From: Agapanthus africanus
Lineage: Eukaryota; Streptophyta; Magnoliopsida; Asparagales; Amaryllidaceae
NCBI GenBank assembly: GCA_030015575.1
Contig: CM057338.1
Coordinates: 137,169,546 to 137,233,545 of the forward strand
Length of the DNA: 64,000 bases
Direction of reading: 5' to 3'
The position numbers and the translations under genes were made by a program. The notes beneath the pieces were generated by a model. The model saw only the letters and a list, made by a program, of their open reading frames with translations, did not search any database and was not told the origin of the DNA. Positions 23,528-33,897 of the stretch are shown one piece after another; the first letter of the stretch is position 1, and each line of letters opens with the position of its first letter.

Positions 23528-24868
23528 TGTTCATATCATAATATCGTATTATTATATTCCCCATTCTTATGCATTTTACAAATAAACAGGTGCTTTTGAC
23601 CCATGTCTGCTACTTAGTTACAGGTTACAGGTTCTCGGAGCAAATACAGTGAAATTGATGAAAAAGATGATACAAAGTGAGACTAAGACCAATAAATGGT
23701 GGAATCTTGATCAAGCCTACACAAAGATCAGTTCACAAAGTACAGGGCAACACAAGGTTCAAGACTTCGTCACTAAGCAACGGTAAAAGTCCACTACAAT
23801 TATTCACTGGGAAATCTGGAAGAGAACCAGAAGCTATTCTAAAGAAACAACCAAAGAAACAGGAATAGAAATACAGCTAGAAGCAGCACAAGAAAGCGCA
23901 GCATTCAAGACCATTATTTGGCCGCGAAACCGCGGGCAAACCAGGGCTGCGGCCGCGGTTCTGCGGCCGTGCGACACCCATAGTAGAGGAAAATTTTACC
24001 AAAACACATTGCGGCGCTGACTAGTCTTCCTAGGGGTATTTTTATAAATACAGACATGCGGCGATTGTAAACCTAGGATTTTCTATGTCCTATAAATAGA
24101 GACCCAAATTCTTGTATTAGGTCATGCCTCCTTTCATTAATAAAATTCAGAATTCTTTTTGGAGAGCATCAATTTGTAAGTTCTTAATTTATTTTCTGCC
24201 CTAGGTTAAATTTCTATTCTTGCCCTAGTTAAATTTAATTCCTTGCCCTAGTTAAATAGTTAGATCTTTTATTCTCTGCCCTAGATAAATATTTTTCAAT
24301 TCCCTAATGAGCGAGTAGTCTCCTCGCTTGTTAGGGTTAGCTTTGGGGAAGATTTGAAAGATGAAGATCTCTCACCCCTTTCTTGCCTGTCATATATTTT
24401 CATAAGACTCCATGCATACATGCACACACCGCTCCCTACGGCACCCTATCCCACGAGGTAGCGGTGATACCGTAGTATAAAGGCCCGGTTGAGCGTGTTT
24501 TCCATGGAGGTTAGGGTAAGGATTGATAAAGGAAGGACAAGAACCTAGAGGAAGAAACATCTTTCCAAATGGTTCTAATCCCCTCTATTAATAATTACCA
24601 TAACTCCTAATACATCTTAATATGGGTATAGAAAGCGGTGAGATTTATTGACTTTCCAAACTTAATCTAAACCTAACCCTAGCAAGATTTAGATCTAGAT
24701 TAATTTAGTTTTTAGATTAAATCAATCCGTTCACACCGTTCGGAATTAACTCGTTAGAGCAATTAGGAAATTCAAAAAATCCCTGTGGACCGACCCGTAC
24801 TCACCGGCTAGCTACCAAGCGACGCCGTTTTTTATTGCGGTTTAGAAATATTTTTGACATACGAATCA
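23528..24868 (+). repeat. 5' LTR of element D
   Basis: Carries the GC palindrome pair at 23932-23945 and 23953-23966 and TATAAATA at 24091-24098, about 125 bp later. Compared with the 3' LTR, the GC pair shows C-to-T and G-to-A type differences, as expected from deamination of methylated cytosine. Confidence 0.93.
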
Positions 24869-24870
24869 AA

Positions 24871-24888
24871 TGGCGCCGTTGCCGGGGA
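24871..24888 (+). other. PBS of element D (tRNA-Asp)
   Basis: TGGCGCCGTTGCCGGGGA, two bases after the 5' LTR; the same type as in A and C. Confidence 0.9.
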
Positions 24889-26085
24889 TGGCGTGTTATT
24901 TTCATTTTGCAATTTCGGGTTAATATAAAATTGAAAAATCATGAAAAGTGAAAAATCAAAAAAATATATAAAAATTTACCATCTTTTATTTTGTGAAGGG
25001 TATTTTTCGTGTGAATTTTGCAGGACCGCAGAACAAATTTAGATCTGGAAATCTCCAGAGATCAAAACAGAAAACAGACGATCCTAACAACAGAAGATTA
25101 CAACAACAGAGGAGCATAAAAAATGTGGAGAACTGAACTTATTAGCCGACCGCCCTTCCGCCGCATTTACCCTCTTCTGATCGCGGAACCGCCGCGGTGT
25201 AGTCACATCCTCAAGTGAAATTTTTTTCTTGGGAACCGAGCAGTCTACAAGACCGCGGAACCGCGGTGGGATCCATGCTTTGACCGCGGAAGAGCGGCGC
25301 GGTGCTGACGTCAGCACGAGAAAATTCCACTGTTTGTTCTCTCTCTCTCTCCTCTGCAACTTAAAATCTATCTTCTGAAAAATCTCCTGCAGAATTCTTT
25401 GCGCTTTAAAAATCTTCCCCCTTCCAAATAACAAATCTTGTGCAGGATTCTTTGCGCCGCGCTTAAATAAAAAAATTTAATTGCAAGTGGTAGTTACTGT
25501 TTTGCATATTTTTAATCGGACTTTAAGGGGCTTGAAACCAATCCAGATTGGGTGGGGATTTCATCACCCTTCCCAGAACCCCAGAAATCACATAAGACAT
25601 TTTGCATTGACCAATATTTAATTAAAAAATACTAGACTCAGCTCTAAGGACGTCGCGCTCAATAGGACAGAGGACTAGTTGTAGGCATCGGCCGTTGATC
25701 CTAACCTGACTTTGCGGTGTCTAAACAAGTGTGTCTAAGGCGAGTGGTTACTTAATTAGGGCCACTACTTGTAGTGGAAAGCCTCCCACTCACCTGGCAC
25801 TTACCTGGCCGCAATTGGCGGTGAAGAGGCGGTTTGAGGTCCTATTTCTAGCCCTTTGGAACAGTTAGGAGCTGTCTAGCTGACCTAGGTGACCCTAGAT
25901 CTAAGCCTGATTGTGCATTTGTGGTTGATTAATAGTGTGTCAAAGCCCTTTATCGAAAATCTTTTTTGCAAACAGTTCCAAATAAAGAGAAATAGAAAAA
26001 AAAGGAAAATTTTTATAAAAACTTGCAAAATTTTGCCGCTAAGAAATCCGTGCACCCTAACCTTCTTTCTCTTCTCCTTCTTACA
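24889..26085 (+). other. Leader of element D
   Basis: Non-coding. GC boxes CGCGGAACCGCCGCGG (25182-25197) and CCGCGGAACCGCGG (25253-25266); GGGTGGGGATTTCATCACCC (a weak stem-loop near 25549); then TTAATTAGG (25752-25760), stem CCACTA/TAGTGG with CTTG loop (25762-25777), GCCTCCC, and CCTGGCACTTACCTGGCC. Confidence 0.7.
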
Positions 26086-26159
26086 TCATGGGTACCCTCA
26101 CCTCATAAATCTCTTGCCGAACTTTGGTATCCTGAACCTAAGTTTGCCTCGTACGTCAA

Positions 26160-27497
26160 TTGTGTCGATTTAAGGACGATCTCTCCATGCCCAAAATTTC
26201 TTTGAAAGATCAAATAGAAGCGTCTAGGAGAAACAGTTCGACGTTGCAATCCACTTTGTATCAACTATGTCAACCTTCACCACTTTCGTACGTTGATACC
26301 ACTTTTTCGAGTCCTGTTGTAACTCCTAAACCCATGTCTATTGCGGAGCATATTGCACAATCTCGTAGCCGATCTTTCACTCCTCTCCACATATCCAGTT
26401 CTAGGGATCAACAAGTCCATTCACCTTTTCATACAAATGTTGATCCTACTCCTGTCGAACCATCCAATTCCTACCAGTCCTACCCGAATTTCCCACCTTT
26501 ACTAGACATTGCTTCTACACAGCCATTTGGGAGTTTCACATATCCAAGCAATTTTGAATCCTTTACCGAAACCCCTTCACAACCCATGTCTAGTTTGGAA
26601 CAGTCGTTGGAAGCTTATATTTTAGCAACAAACAAAATGATGAGGAATGTGGATGCGTCCATGGTCGCCCTTATGCAACCTAGTGAACCGGCAGCTAGTT
26701 TCCAACTAGCTCCAAATTTTCCAATGTATGAGGAGGCGGTTGGACAGAGTGAGAATTTGAGAGGAGAGAGTGAGTTCTACACCTTTCCAAATCAAACCTA
26801 CCCATACCCAATTGAAGCCCACAACTCCGGTTTTCCATCGATTGTCCCAAATGATTCACAAGTTGAAAATAAAACATCTAACGAGTTGTGTGACTTTGTA
26901 GTGCTTGATTTGCCAGATTGTAAAGAATCCCTTTCGAGTGATACCACACCTAATCCTTTTGAACTTTACACCTCCACTCTAAAACCTAAATTGATAAATA
27001 TCCATTCTTTTGATGAAGTGTCAGAAAAAATTGATTTTCACTTGATTGAGGATATAGACGCCGGGAATATTTTGGATGATGAACCCGTAGATTTGATTGA
27101 ACTTTTATGTCCAATTCATCATCCCGAGTCATTAAATGTTTCTCCCGAACTTCATATGCGTCTTGATTTTGAAGATAATGGCATGGATAAGCTAAATTTT
27201 GAGGAGAATATTGAGGAAATTATTGAGGATGAACCAGTTTTGTTCGATGAGTCGGATTTCCCAATTCATCATGTCCCTTCCACTGATTGTGTACACCCTC
27301 CTAAATCTTTAACTGATACCCTTCCTCACTCACCTCCTTCCGTCCTCATTCCGACCTTGCAAGAGACCGTTACTCTTTCATCTCCAATACCAAGTTCGAC
27401 TTACCCATGTTTGCTCATGAATTTTGAGGGATTTAATCTCATTTTTCCGCGGGTTGATAGATTAGCACAATCGTATTTCTCAAATCTCTTGGTGTAG
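26160..27497 (+). pseudogene. Acidic ORF of element D
   Basis: 445 residues, the longest open copy of this family in the window. Family N-terminal sequence (KSLAELWYPEPKF) lies upstream from about 26100 in another frame. Recognisable segments: MSIAEHIAQSRSRSF, MSSLEQSLEAYILATNKMM, FQLAPNFPMYEEAVGQSENL, ELCDFVVLDLPDCKESLSS, a series of FDEVSEKIDFHL and NILDDEPVDLIEL type acidic units, and a Pro/Ser-rich tail. It ends 2 bp before a strong hairpin. The SLEQ segment faintly recalls the coiled part of Athila-type gag; otherwise unknown. Confidence 0.75.
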
Positions 27498-28851
27498 CAT
27501 GACAGTGAGGACACTGTCAAGTTTAAGTTTGGGAGTGTGCTCGGTAAGCCTTCTTCCTTCGCATTCATATGTATATTTTTGCATTTGCATACTTATTTTT
27601 AAACCCATAAAAAATTGAAAAATTTCAAAAATTATAAAAATTAATGTATTCAATTTTGGCCATAATTGACTTGAGTTTGACAAAAAGGTTAACTAGCTAG
27701 GAACAACTAGATCTAGACTTAGTAAATTACAAACCCTAAAAATAACCTTTCTTAAAGTTTAACGGTAGAAAGTATATGTCTTTGTAGTTTATTTAGAAAT
27801 AGGCAAATTTTGAGTTCACTTCTTGGGCTAAGTTAAAACAAGGGAAGAGTATTGATATTTTTATTAAAGTATAACTTTGAAAAATAATTCTTAAGCTTAA
27901 GTCTAAATTCTGAAAATATATACCCTACAAATTGCACAAACACGCACCTTGAAACTTGGAATAGTAGAGGAGACCTTGAAATGCTCTTGTCTAAAATCCT
28001 TAGTACGAAGAGAATAAAATAAAAATACAAGTGTGAATAAAGAGATAATAAAAAATGAACACTGGTTTTTGTGATTACTTAAGGCTGCAAAAATAGAAAA
28101 AAATATTTAGCGAGGGTGCTTCATCACCTAGTGCCTTAGACCAACTGGTTTGGGAGTCACTGCTAAAGTCTTAGGTGTTGCAAGACGAGGAATTACGCTT
28201 TAATGTGCAAACACATCTTGTAATCGGTTGTTGGTAGCTCAAGATGTATTAACAGTCGCATGAAGGATGTGTGAGCGAAATTCATCTAAAAATTCACCAA
28301 GTAAGTAGTGCTTTGGACAACGGAAAAGAGTATGATTGCTTGATTTGAATTTCCAAGTGTAGGGGTGATATATACACACACGTAGGGGTATGTGATTGGT
28401 GTTTAGATAAGAAATAAGAATGAAAAATAGGACTTGTATCTTTAATAGAGATGATAAAAATTCCTAAGATGAGATGGAACCCTAGAAGGAAAACTTAAAA
28501 GATGTCGAAAGCTAAGTAGGTCTGCAGAACATATATAATCTTAAGTTGAATAATAAGGAAGTGTGAAGAATATGGGTGGATAATTTATGAGTTAAAGATA
28601 ATAGAATTCTTTGTTAGAAAACCTAAGTGGAGAATAAAAGTCAATTGGCCTAATTGATAGGATTTTGTGGGTAGTATCCGCTGAAAACCCTCAGGAGACA
28701 ACACTCCTCCTACTAGGGACACCTAGAGGTTTAACGGCTTGTTGCACGAGCTCAGTGCAATCGCGTTTCCCTGCGAGAGTGAGGTTAGGATTTTGTCGAG
28801 AATAAAACTAGATTTGCTCGAGGACGAGCAAAAAATAAGTTTGGGGGTATT
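27498..28851 (+). other. 3' non-coding region of element D
   Basis: Hairpin TGACAGTG/CACTGTCA (27500-27519) followed by AAGTTTAAGTTTGGGAG; conserved block GAGGGTGCTTCATCACCTAG near 28114; three-hairpin block 28693-28760; and the polypurine tract AATAAGTTTGGGGGTATT ending at 28851. No gene. Confidence 0.75.
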
Positions 28852-30192
28852 TGTTCATATCATAATATCGCATTATTATATTCCCCATTCTTATGCATTT
28901 TACAAATAAACAGGTGCTTTTGACCCATGTCTGCTACTTAGTTATAGGTTACAGGTTCTCGGAGCAAAAACAGTGAAATTGATGAAAAAGATGATACAAA
29001 GTGAGACTAAGACCAATAAATGGTGGAATCTTGATCAAGCCTACACAAAGATCAGTTCACAAAGTATAGGGCAACACAAGGTTCAAGACTTCGTCACTAA
29101 GCAACGGTAAAAGTCCACTACAATTATTCACTGGGAAATCTGGAAGAGAACCAGAAACTATTCTAAAGAAACAACCAAAGAAACATGAATAGAAATACAG
29201 CTAGAATCAGCACAAGAATGCGCAGCATTCAAGACCGTTATTTGGCCGCGGAACCGCGGGCAAACCAGGGCTGCGGCCGCGGTTCCGCGGCCGTGCGACA
29301 CCCGTAGTAGAGGAAAATTTTACCAAAACTCATTGCGGCACTGACTAGTCTTCCTAGGGGTATTTTTGTAAATGCAGACATGCGGCGATTGTAAACCTAG
29401 GGTTTTCTATGTCCTATAAATAGAGACACAAATTCTTGTATTAGTTCATGCCTCCTTTCATTAATAAAATTCAGAATTCTCTTTGGAGAGCATCAATTTG
29501 TAAGTTCTTAATTTATTTTCTTCCCTAGGTTAAATTTCTATTCTTGCCCTAGTTAACTTTAATTCCTTGCCCTAGTTAGATAGTTAGATCTTTTATTCTC
29601 TACCCTAGATAAATGTTTTTCAATTCCCTAATGAGCGAGTCGTCTCCTCGCTTGTTAGGGTTAGCTTTGGGGAAGGTTTGAGAGATGAAGATCTCTCACC
29701 CCTTTCTTGCCCGTCATATATTTTCATAGGACTCCATGCATACATGCACACACCGCTCCCTACGGCACCCTATCCCACGAGGTAGCGGTGATACCGTAGC
29801 ATAAAGGCCCGGTTGAGCATGTTTTTCATGGAGGTTAGGGTAAAGATTGATAAAGGAAGCACAAGAACCTAGAGGAAGAAACATCTTTCCAAATGGTTCT
29901 AATACCCTCTATTAATAATTACCATAACTCCTAATAGATCTTAATATGGGTATAGAAAGCGGTGAGATTTATTGACTTTCCAAACTTAACCTAAAACTAA
30001 ACCTAGCAAGATTTAGATCTAGATTAATTTAGTTTTTAGATTAAATCAATCCGTTCACACCGTTTGGAATTAACTCGTTAAAGCAATTAGGAAATTCACA
30101 AAATCCCTGTGGACCGACCCGTACTCACCGGCTAGCTACCAAGCGACGCCGTTTTTTATTACGGTTTAGAAATATTTTTGACATACGAATCA
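28852..30192 (+). repeat. 3' LTR of element D
   Basis: Same length as the 5' LTR. Perfect GC palindromes CCGCGGAACCGCGG (29246-29259) and CCGCGGTTCCGCGG (29277-29290), which are reverse complements of each other. TATAAATA lies about 125 bp downstream, as in the 5' LTR. Confidence 0.93.
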
Positions 30193-30197
30193 ACCGT

Positions 30198-30564
30198 CGC
30201 TCTCATTTAGGACAGAAGGAGGTCGTGGGTAATCTATTGCTTATCCGCGTTTCTTTTGTGGTGTCTAGGCAAGTGTGTCTAAGGTAAGTGGTTACTTAAT
30301 TAGGCCCGCTACTTACGTAGTGGAGAACCTCCCACTTACCTGGCACTTACCTGGCCACAGAAGGGATATAGAGGCAGTAGAGAATTTATCCTGCAATTTG
30401 TCTTCTGGAAATCTAGGAGCGGTTGGAGACTTGACCTAGGTAACCATTAGATTTAGGGTGGTTGTGCATTTTTGTGTGATTTTTTTTAAAAATCCGTTTC
30501 TTTTTCAAAATAAACCAATTATTCCCCCCCCCTTTTACCCTTTCCCCCCTCTTCTCTTCTTATA
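30198..30564 (+). other. Leader of element C, second part, with covarying hairpin
   Basis: Contains GTGTCTA repeats, then TTAATTAGG (30296-30304), a stem CCGCTAC/GTAGTGG (30306-30323, TTAC loop, one G-U pair) and AACCTCCC, then CCTGGCACTTACCTGGCC. The same module is present in D, E, A and the copia leader. Confidence 0.7.
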
Positions 30565-31048
30565 ATGGGTGACCCAAACAGAAGAACTCTTGCCGAACTT
30601 TGCTGTCCACAACCAGACATTTCTTGTTTTCGTTATCGTTTCGGTATACCGTCCGACTATCCCATGTCCTTAAGAGATCGGATAGAACAAGCGGGTAGAA
30701 ACAGTTGGCCACCTCAGTCCAGGTCTTATCAATAGTATCATAATTCTACAACCGTTTCAATTGATACTCCGAGTAAGGATGCCCCTAGAAGCATGTCCAT
30801 TGCTGAGAGGCCAATATTTCAATCCGGACCAATATCAACTGTATCCTAATTCTACATCCGTTTCAGTTAATACTCCAAGCGAGGATGCCCCTAGACGCAT
30901 GTCCATTGCTGAGCATATAGCTAGGGCTAAAGGCCAAAGTTTCAATCCGGACAAATATCAACCATCACCTCCACTTTCTAAAGAAGAATTTCATAATCGG
31001 TTTATGGCATGTATGATGTCCAATAGCCAACCGACCAACCAATATTAA
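30565..31048 (+). pseudogene. Acidic ORF of element C, N-terminal part
   Basis: Begins MGDPNRRTLAELCCPQPDIS, closely matching MGNPNRRTLAKLCYPEPDIS in E, then MSLRDRIEQAGRNSW. A stretch with SIAEHIARAKGQSFNPDKYQ occurs in a local duplication (about 30720-30960) not seen in E. Function unknown. Broken. Confidence 0.65.
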
Positions 31049-31261
31049 TATTCTTCTTATCACAATGTTGACCCTACTCCTGCCCAATTTTCGCAACCGT
31101 TCAATTCCTCTCAATCCAATCCGACTTTTCCACCTTCTCTAGAGAGTCCTTCTAATCAGTCATTTGGGAGTTTTAATTGTCCACAAGAATTTCAATTTTA
31201 TACGGAAACCCCTTATCGACCCAAGTCTAGTCTTGAGCAGACATTAGAAAAATATCTTGAA

Positions 31262-32416
31262 TTGTCAAACCAAATTAGGAAGGAAATAACAGAGTGGGGA
31301 CAAGCAAATAATTTCAAACCAGCCCAAAATTTTTCAGGATATAATTCGGGCATAGGACAAAGTGAGAATTTGGGTAGTGAGAGAGAACTATACACCTTTC
31401 CTAATCAAACCTTCCCTTTCCAAACTGAAATCCACAACTCCAGTTTCACAGATTCATCGAGTACACCAAATGATTCACCAATTGACGATAGAATGTATGA
31501 GAAGTTGTGTAATAATGCAGTGTTTGATTTACCCAATTGTGAAGGGTCCATTTTGAGTGAAACCATATCAAATCCTTGTGATCTCTACACCTCCACTCTT
31601 GAACCAAAATTGATTGAGAACCATACTTTTGATGAGGTGTTTGAGAATTTTGACCTTCACTTGAATGAGGTGATTGACGTTGGGGATGTATTGATTGATG
31701 AACCCAAAATTTTGGATGAGTTTGTCCCACCAATTCATCAGGTCCTTTCGCTTCCTTGTGGTCATCATCTCGAGCCTTTGATAATTCTTCCCGAACCCCA
31801 AATGCTTCTCCAAGTTGATAATAACGGTATAACTGAACAGCAGACCGAAATTCAGCCTACATCTTCCACATCTGGTTTTGCGATCCTCGACACACCAATT
31901 TGTTTACCCATTTTACCTTCTACTTTCTCCGGTTCTTCTTCTTTTCTTCCTATAGTTTCAGTGAGTTTTGATGAATCAAAATCTGATAGTTCAAGTTCGA
32001 CAATCCCGGAAAGCCAACTTGATTTGGATATTTTTGAAAATGAGGTAGATGAGTTTTTTGAGTCTTCTACCTCCATGTATTTTGACAAATCAAGTATGGT
32101 AAAATCTGACACAAAATTTATTGACAACAAAATTTTTGATCACATCATTGATAAAAGTTTTGAAGAACTTTTTGCTGACAAACTTGCATTCCTAAACCAC
32201 ACGAATTTTGTGATTGATCAACCTCAACCTATAGAAGTTGAACCGCCACCACTCTTTCTTCCTAGTCATTCACGTTCATTCTCATTCTTCCATTTCTCTA
32301 ATTTAAAACTCAAACCCTTTCCAGACCATCACTTATCTCTTCCTCATTTCTTCCTGACTCTATACAATATGTTCTTCCACCGACCTATACGCTACACTGA
32401 TAAAATCTTTGAATGA
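31262..32416 (+). pseudogene. Acidic ORF of element C, main open part
   Basis: 384 residues, open. Upstream sequence codes for SSLEQTLEKYLELSNQIRKE. Then FSGYNSGIGQSENLGSEREL, VFDLPNCEGSILSETISNPC, DLYTSTLEPKLIENHTFDEV, long Asp/Glu/Ser-rich stretches, and a C-terminus PIRYTDKIFE shared with E. No zinc knuckle, protease or polymerase motif. Conservation among four elements suggests it was once functional; structural (gag-like) or regulatory roles are both possible. Confidence 0.75.
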
Positions 32417-33897
32417 TTGGTATTAATTTTTGGTCTTTGTAAAGTCTTATTTTGACCAAATGACTTACCCCCTCTTAAAATGCTTAATATTGTCTAACTC
32501 ATGTTTGAGGGGGGGTATATTTTTGGCTCTTGAAAATAATAGTTGTCCTCAAAATTGTGAGCCAAAAATAGGTTTGGGGGAGGATTTTCACTTTCACTTA
32601 TTCTTGCCCCCATTAATAATGTCCTCCCAAAGTTACAGGTTTTTTGAAGTTTAGCAGAAGACAACAGTGAGGACATTGTTGAAAACAAGTTTAGGGGAGG
32701 TTTGTGCTTATTTACACATCACTTCGCATACTTTGCATAAGCACAAAACATATAAAAAAATATAAATATAAAAAAAAATTGTACATAAATAAGATAATAA
32801 AAGATTAGATAGTGAAAAATTACATCTAAACGATTGGAAAATTTTAAGAAAACCAAGAAAATTAGAAGTTTTCTTAAACGGAACTAGTAATAAGTAGTTA
32901 TGAGCCGTTGTCCAAAGGATTAGTAAGATGAAGGAAGTCACTAATCTGAAGATAAAAATATGTCTGAAAAATAGTTCCTATTCTGGAAGCCAAACATTTG
33001 AATATTGATACCCTACTATATGCACTTGCACACGTCTTGAAACTCGGGATAGTAGAGGATACCTTGAAATGCTCTTGTCTAAAAGCCAAAGTATGAAGGA
33101 AATGATAAAAGAAAAATAAAATATAAAATGGTGAAGAAAAATGAACACTGGTTTTGTTATCACCAAGGCAGCAATTAAAAAAATATAGCGAGGGTGCTTC
33201 ATCACCTAGTGCCTTAAACCAACTGGTTTGGGAGTCACAGCCAAGCCTTAGGTGGTGCAAGACGAGGAAAATACTAATACACCTAATAAGCAAGCACATG
33301 AGTAATCGGTTGGTTAGTACCTCAAGAAATATTAACAGTCGCATGAAAAATGTGTGAGCAAAATCCATCTAAATATTCATCAATTAAAAAGTACCGAGGT
33401 AGATGGACAAGAGTATGATAGCTTGAATTGAATTCTCCGAGTGTAGAGATGTTCTTTATACACACGTAGGGGTATATGATCAATGTTTGGAAGAAAGATA
33501 GGAATGAAGAATAAAGACGATATTTTATTGAGGGATGATGTGATTTCTAACATCTTTTCATGACTATTAAGATAGGGCTCATGACAACTGAAAAGCTAGT
33601 GTAGTTGGAAACTCTAATTTTCAAAGTCTTTCTTTTACAATTCTTATCTTTACATGTAATTTTCACAGTCTTCCATTTATTATTGGATTTTATGGGTGCA
33701 ATCCGTTGAAAACCCTCAGGAGACAACACTCCTCCTACTAGGGACACCTAGAGGCTTAAAGGCTTGTTGCACGTGCTCAGTGCAATCGTGTTGCCTACGA
33801 AAGTGTGCTAGCTAGTTTTTCTTTTTCTTTATTTTCTCCTTCTCTTGAATAAAAGATGTTTGCTCGAGACGACCAAAATTAAGTTTAGGGGAATTTG
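32417..33897 (+). other. 3' non-coding region of element C
   Basis: Contains several runs resembling AAGTTTGGGGGAGG (near 32571, 32686 and 33880), the hairpin CAACAGTG/CATTGTTG with AGGA loop (32662-32681), the block GAGGGTGCTTCATCACCTAG near 33188, and the three-hairpin block 33716-33786. Short ORFs on either strand are not conserved and are not reported as genes. Confidence 0.7.

Larger units (their letters stand above)
23528..30192 (+). mobile_element. Element D: non-autonomous gypsy-like LTR element nested in C
   Basis: LTRs 23528-24868 and 28852-30192, both exactly 1341 bp, starting TGTTCATATC and ending CATACGAATCA. Flanked by ACCGT at 23523-23527 and 30193-30197. tRNA-Asp PBS at 24871-24888. 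One acidic ORF (26086-27497), a leader with GC pairs and hairpin, and a conserved 3' region. No pol. The LTRs differ at roughly 3% of positions by eye. Structurally whole; the ORF start region has at least one break. Confidence 0.93.

Noticed and set aside
33154-33357. Short open frames on both strands in the 3' region of C, also near 43693-43923 and 27833-28030
   Set aside because: The DNA is conserved between elements but the frames are not, so the conservation is non-coding.
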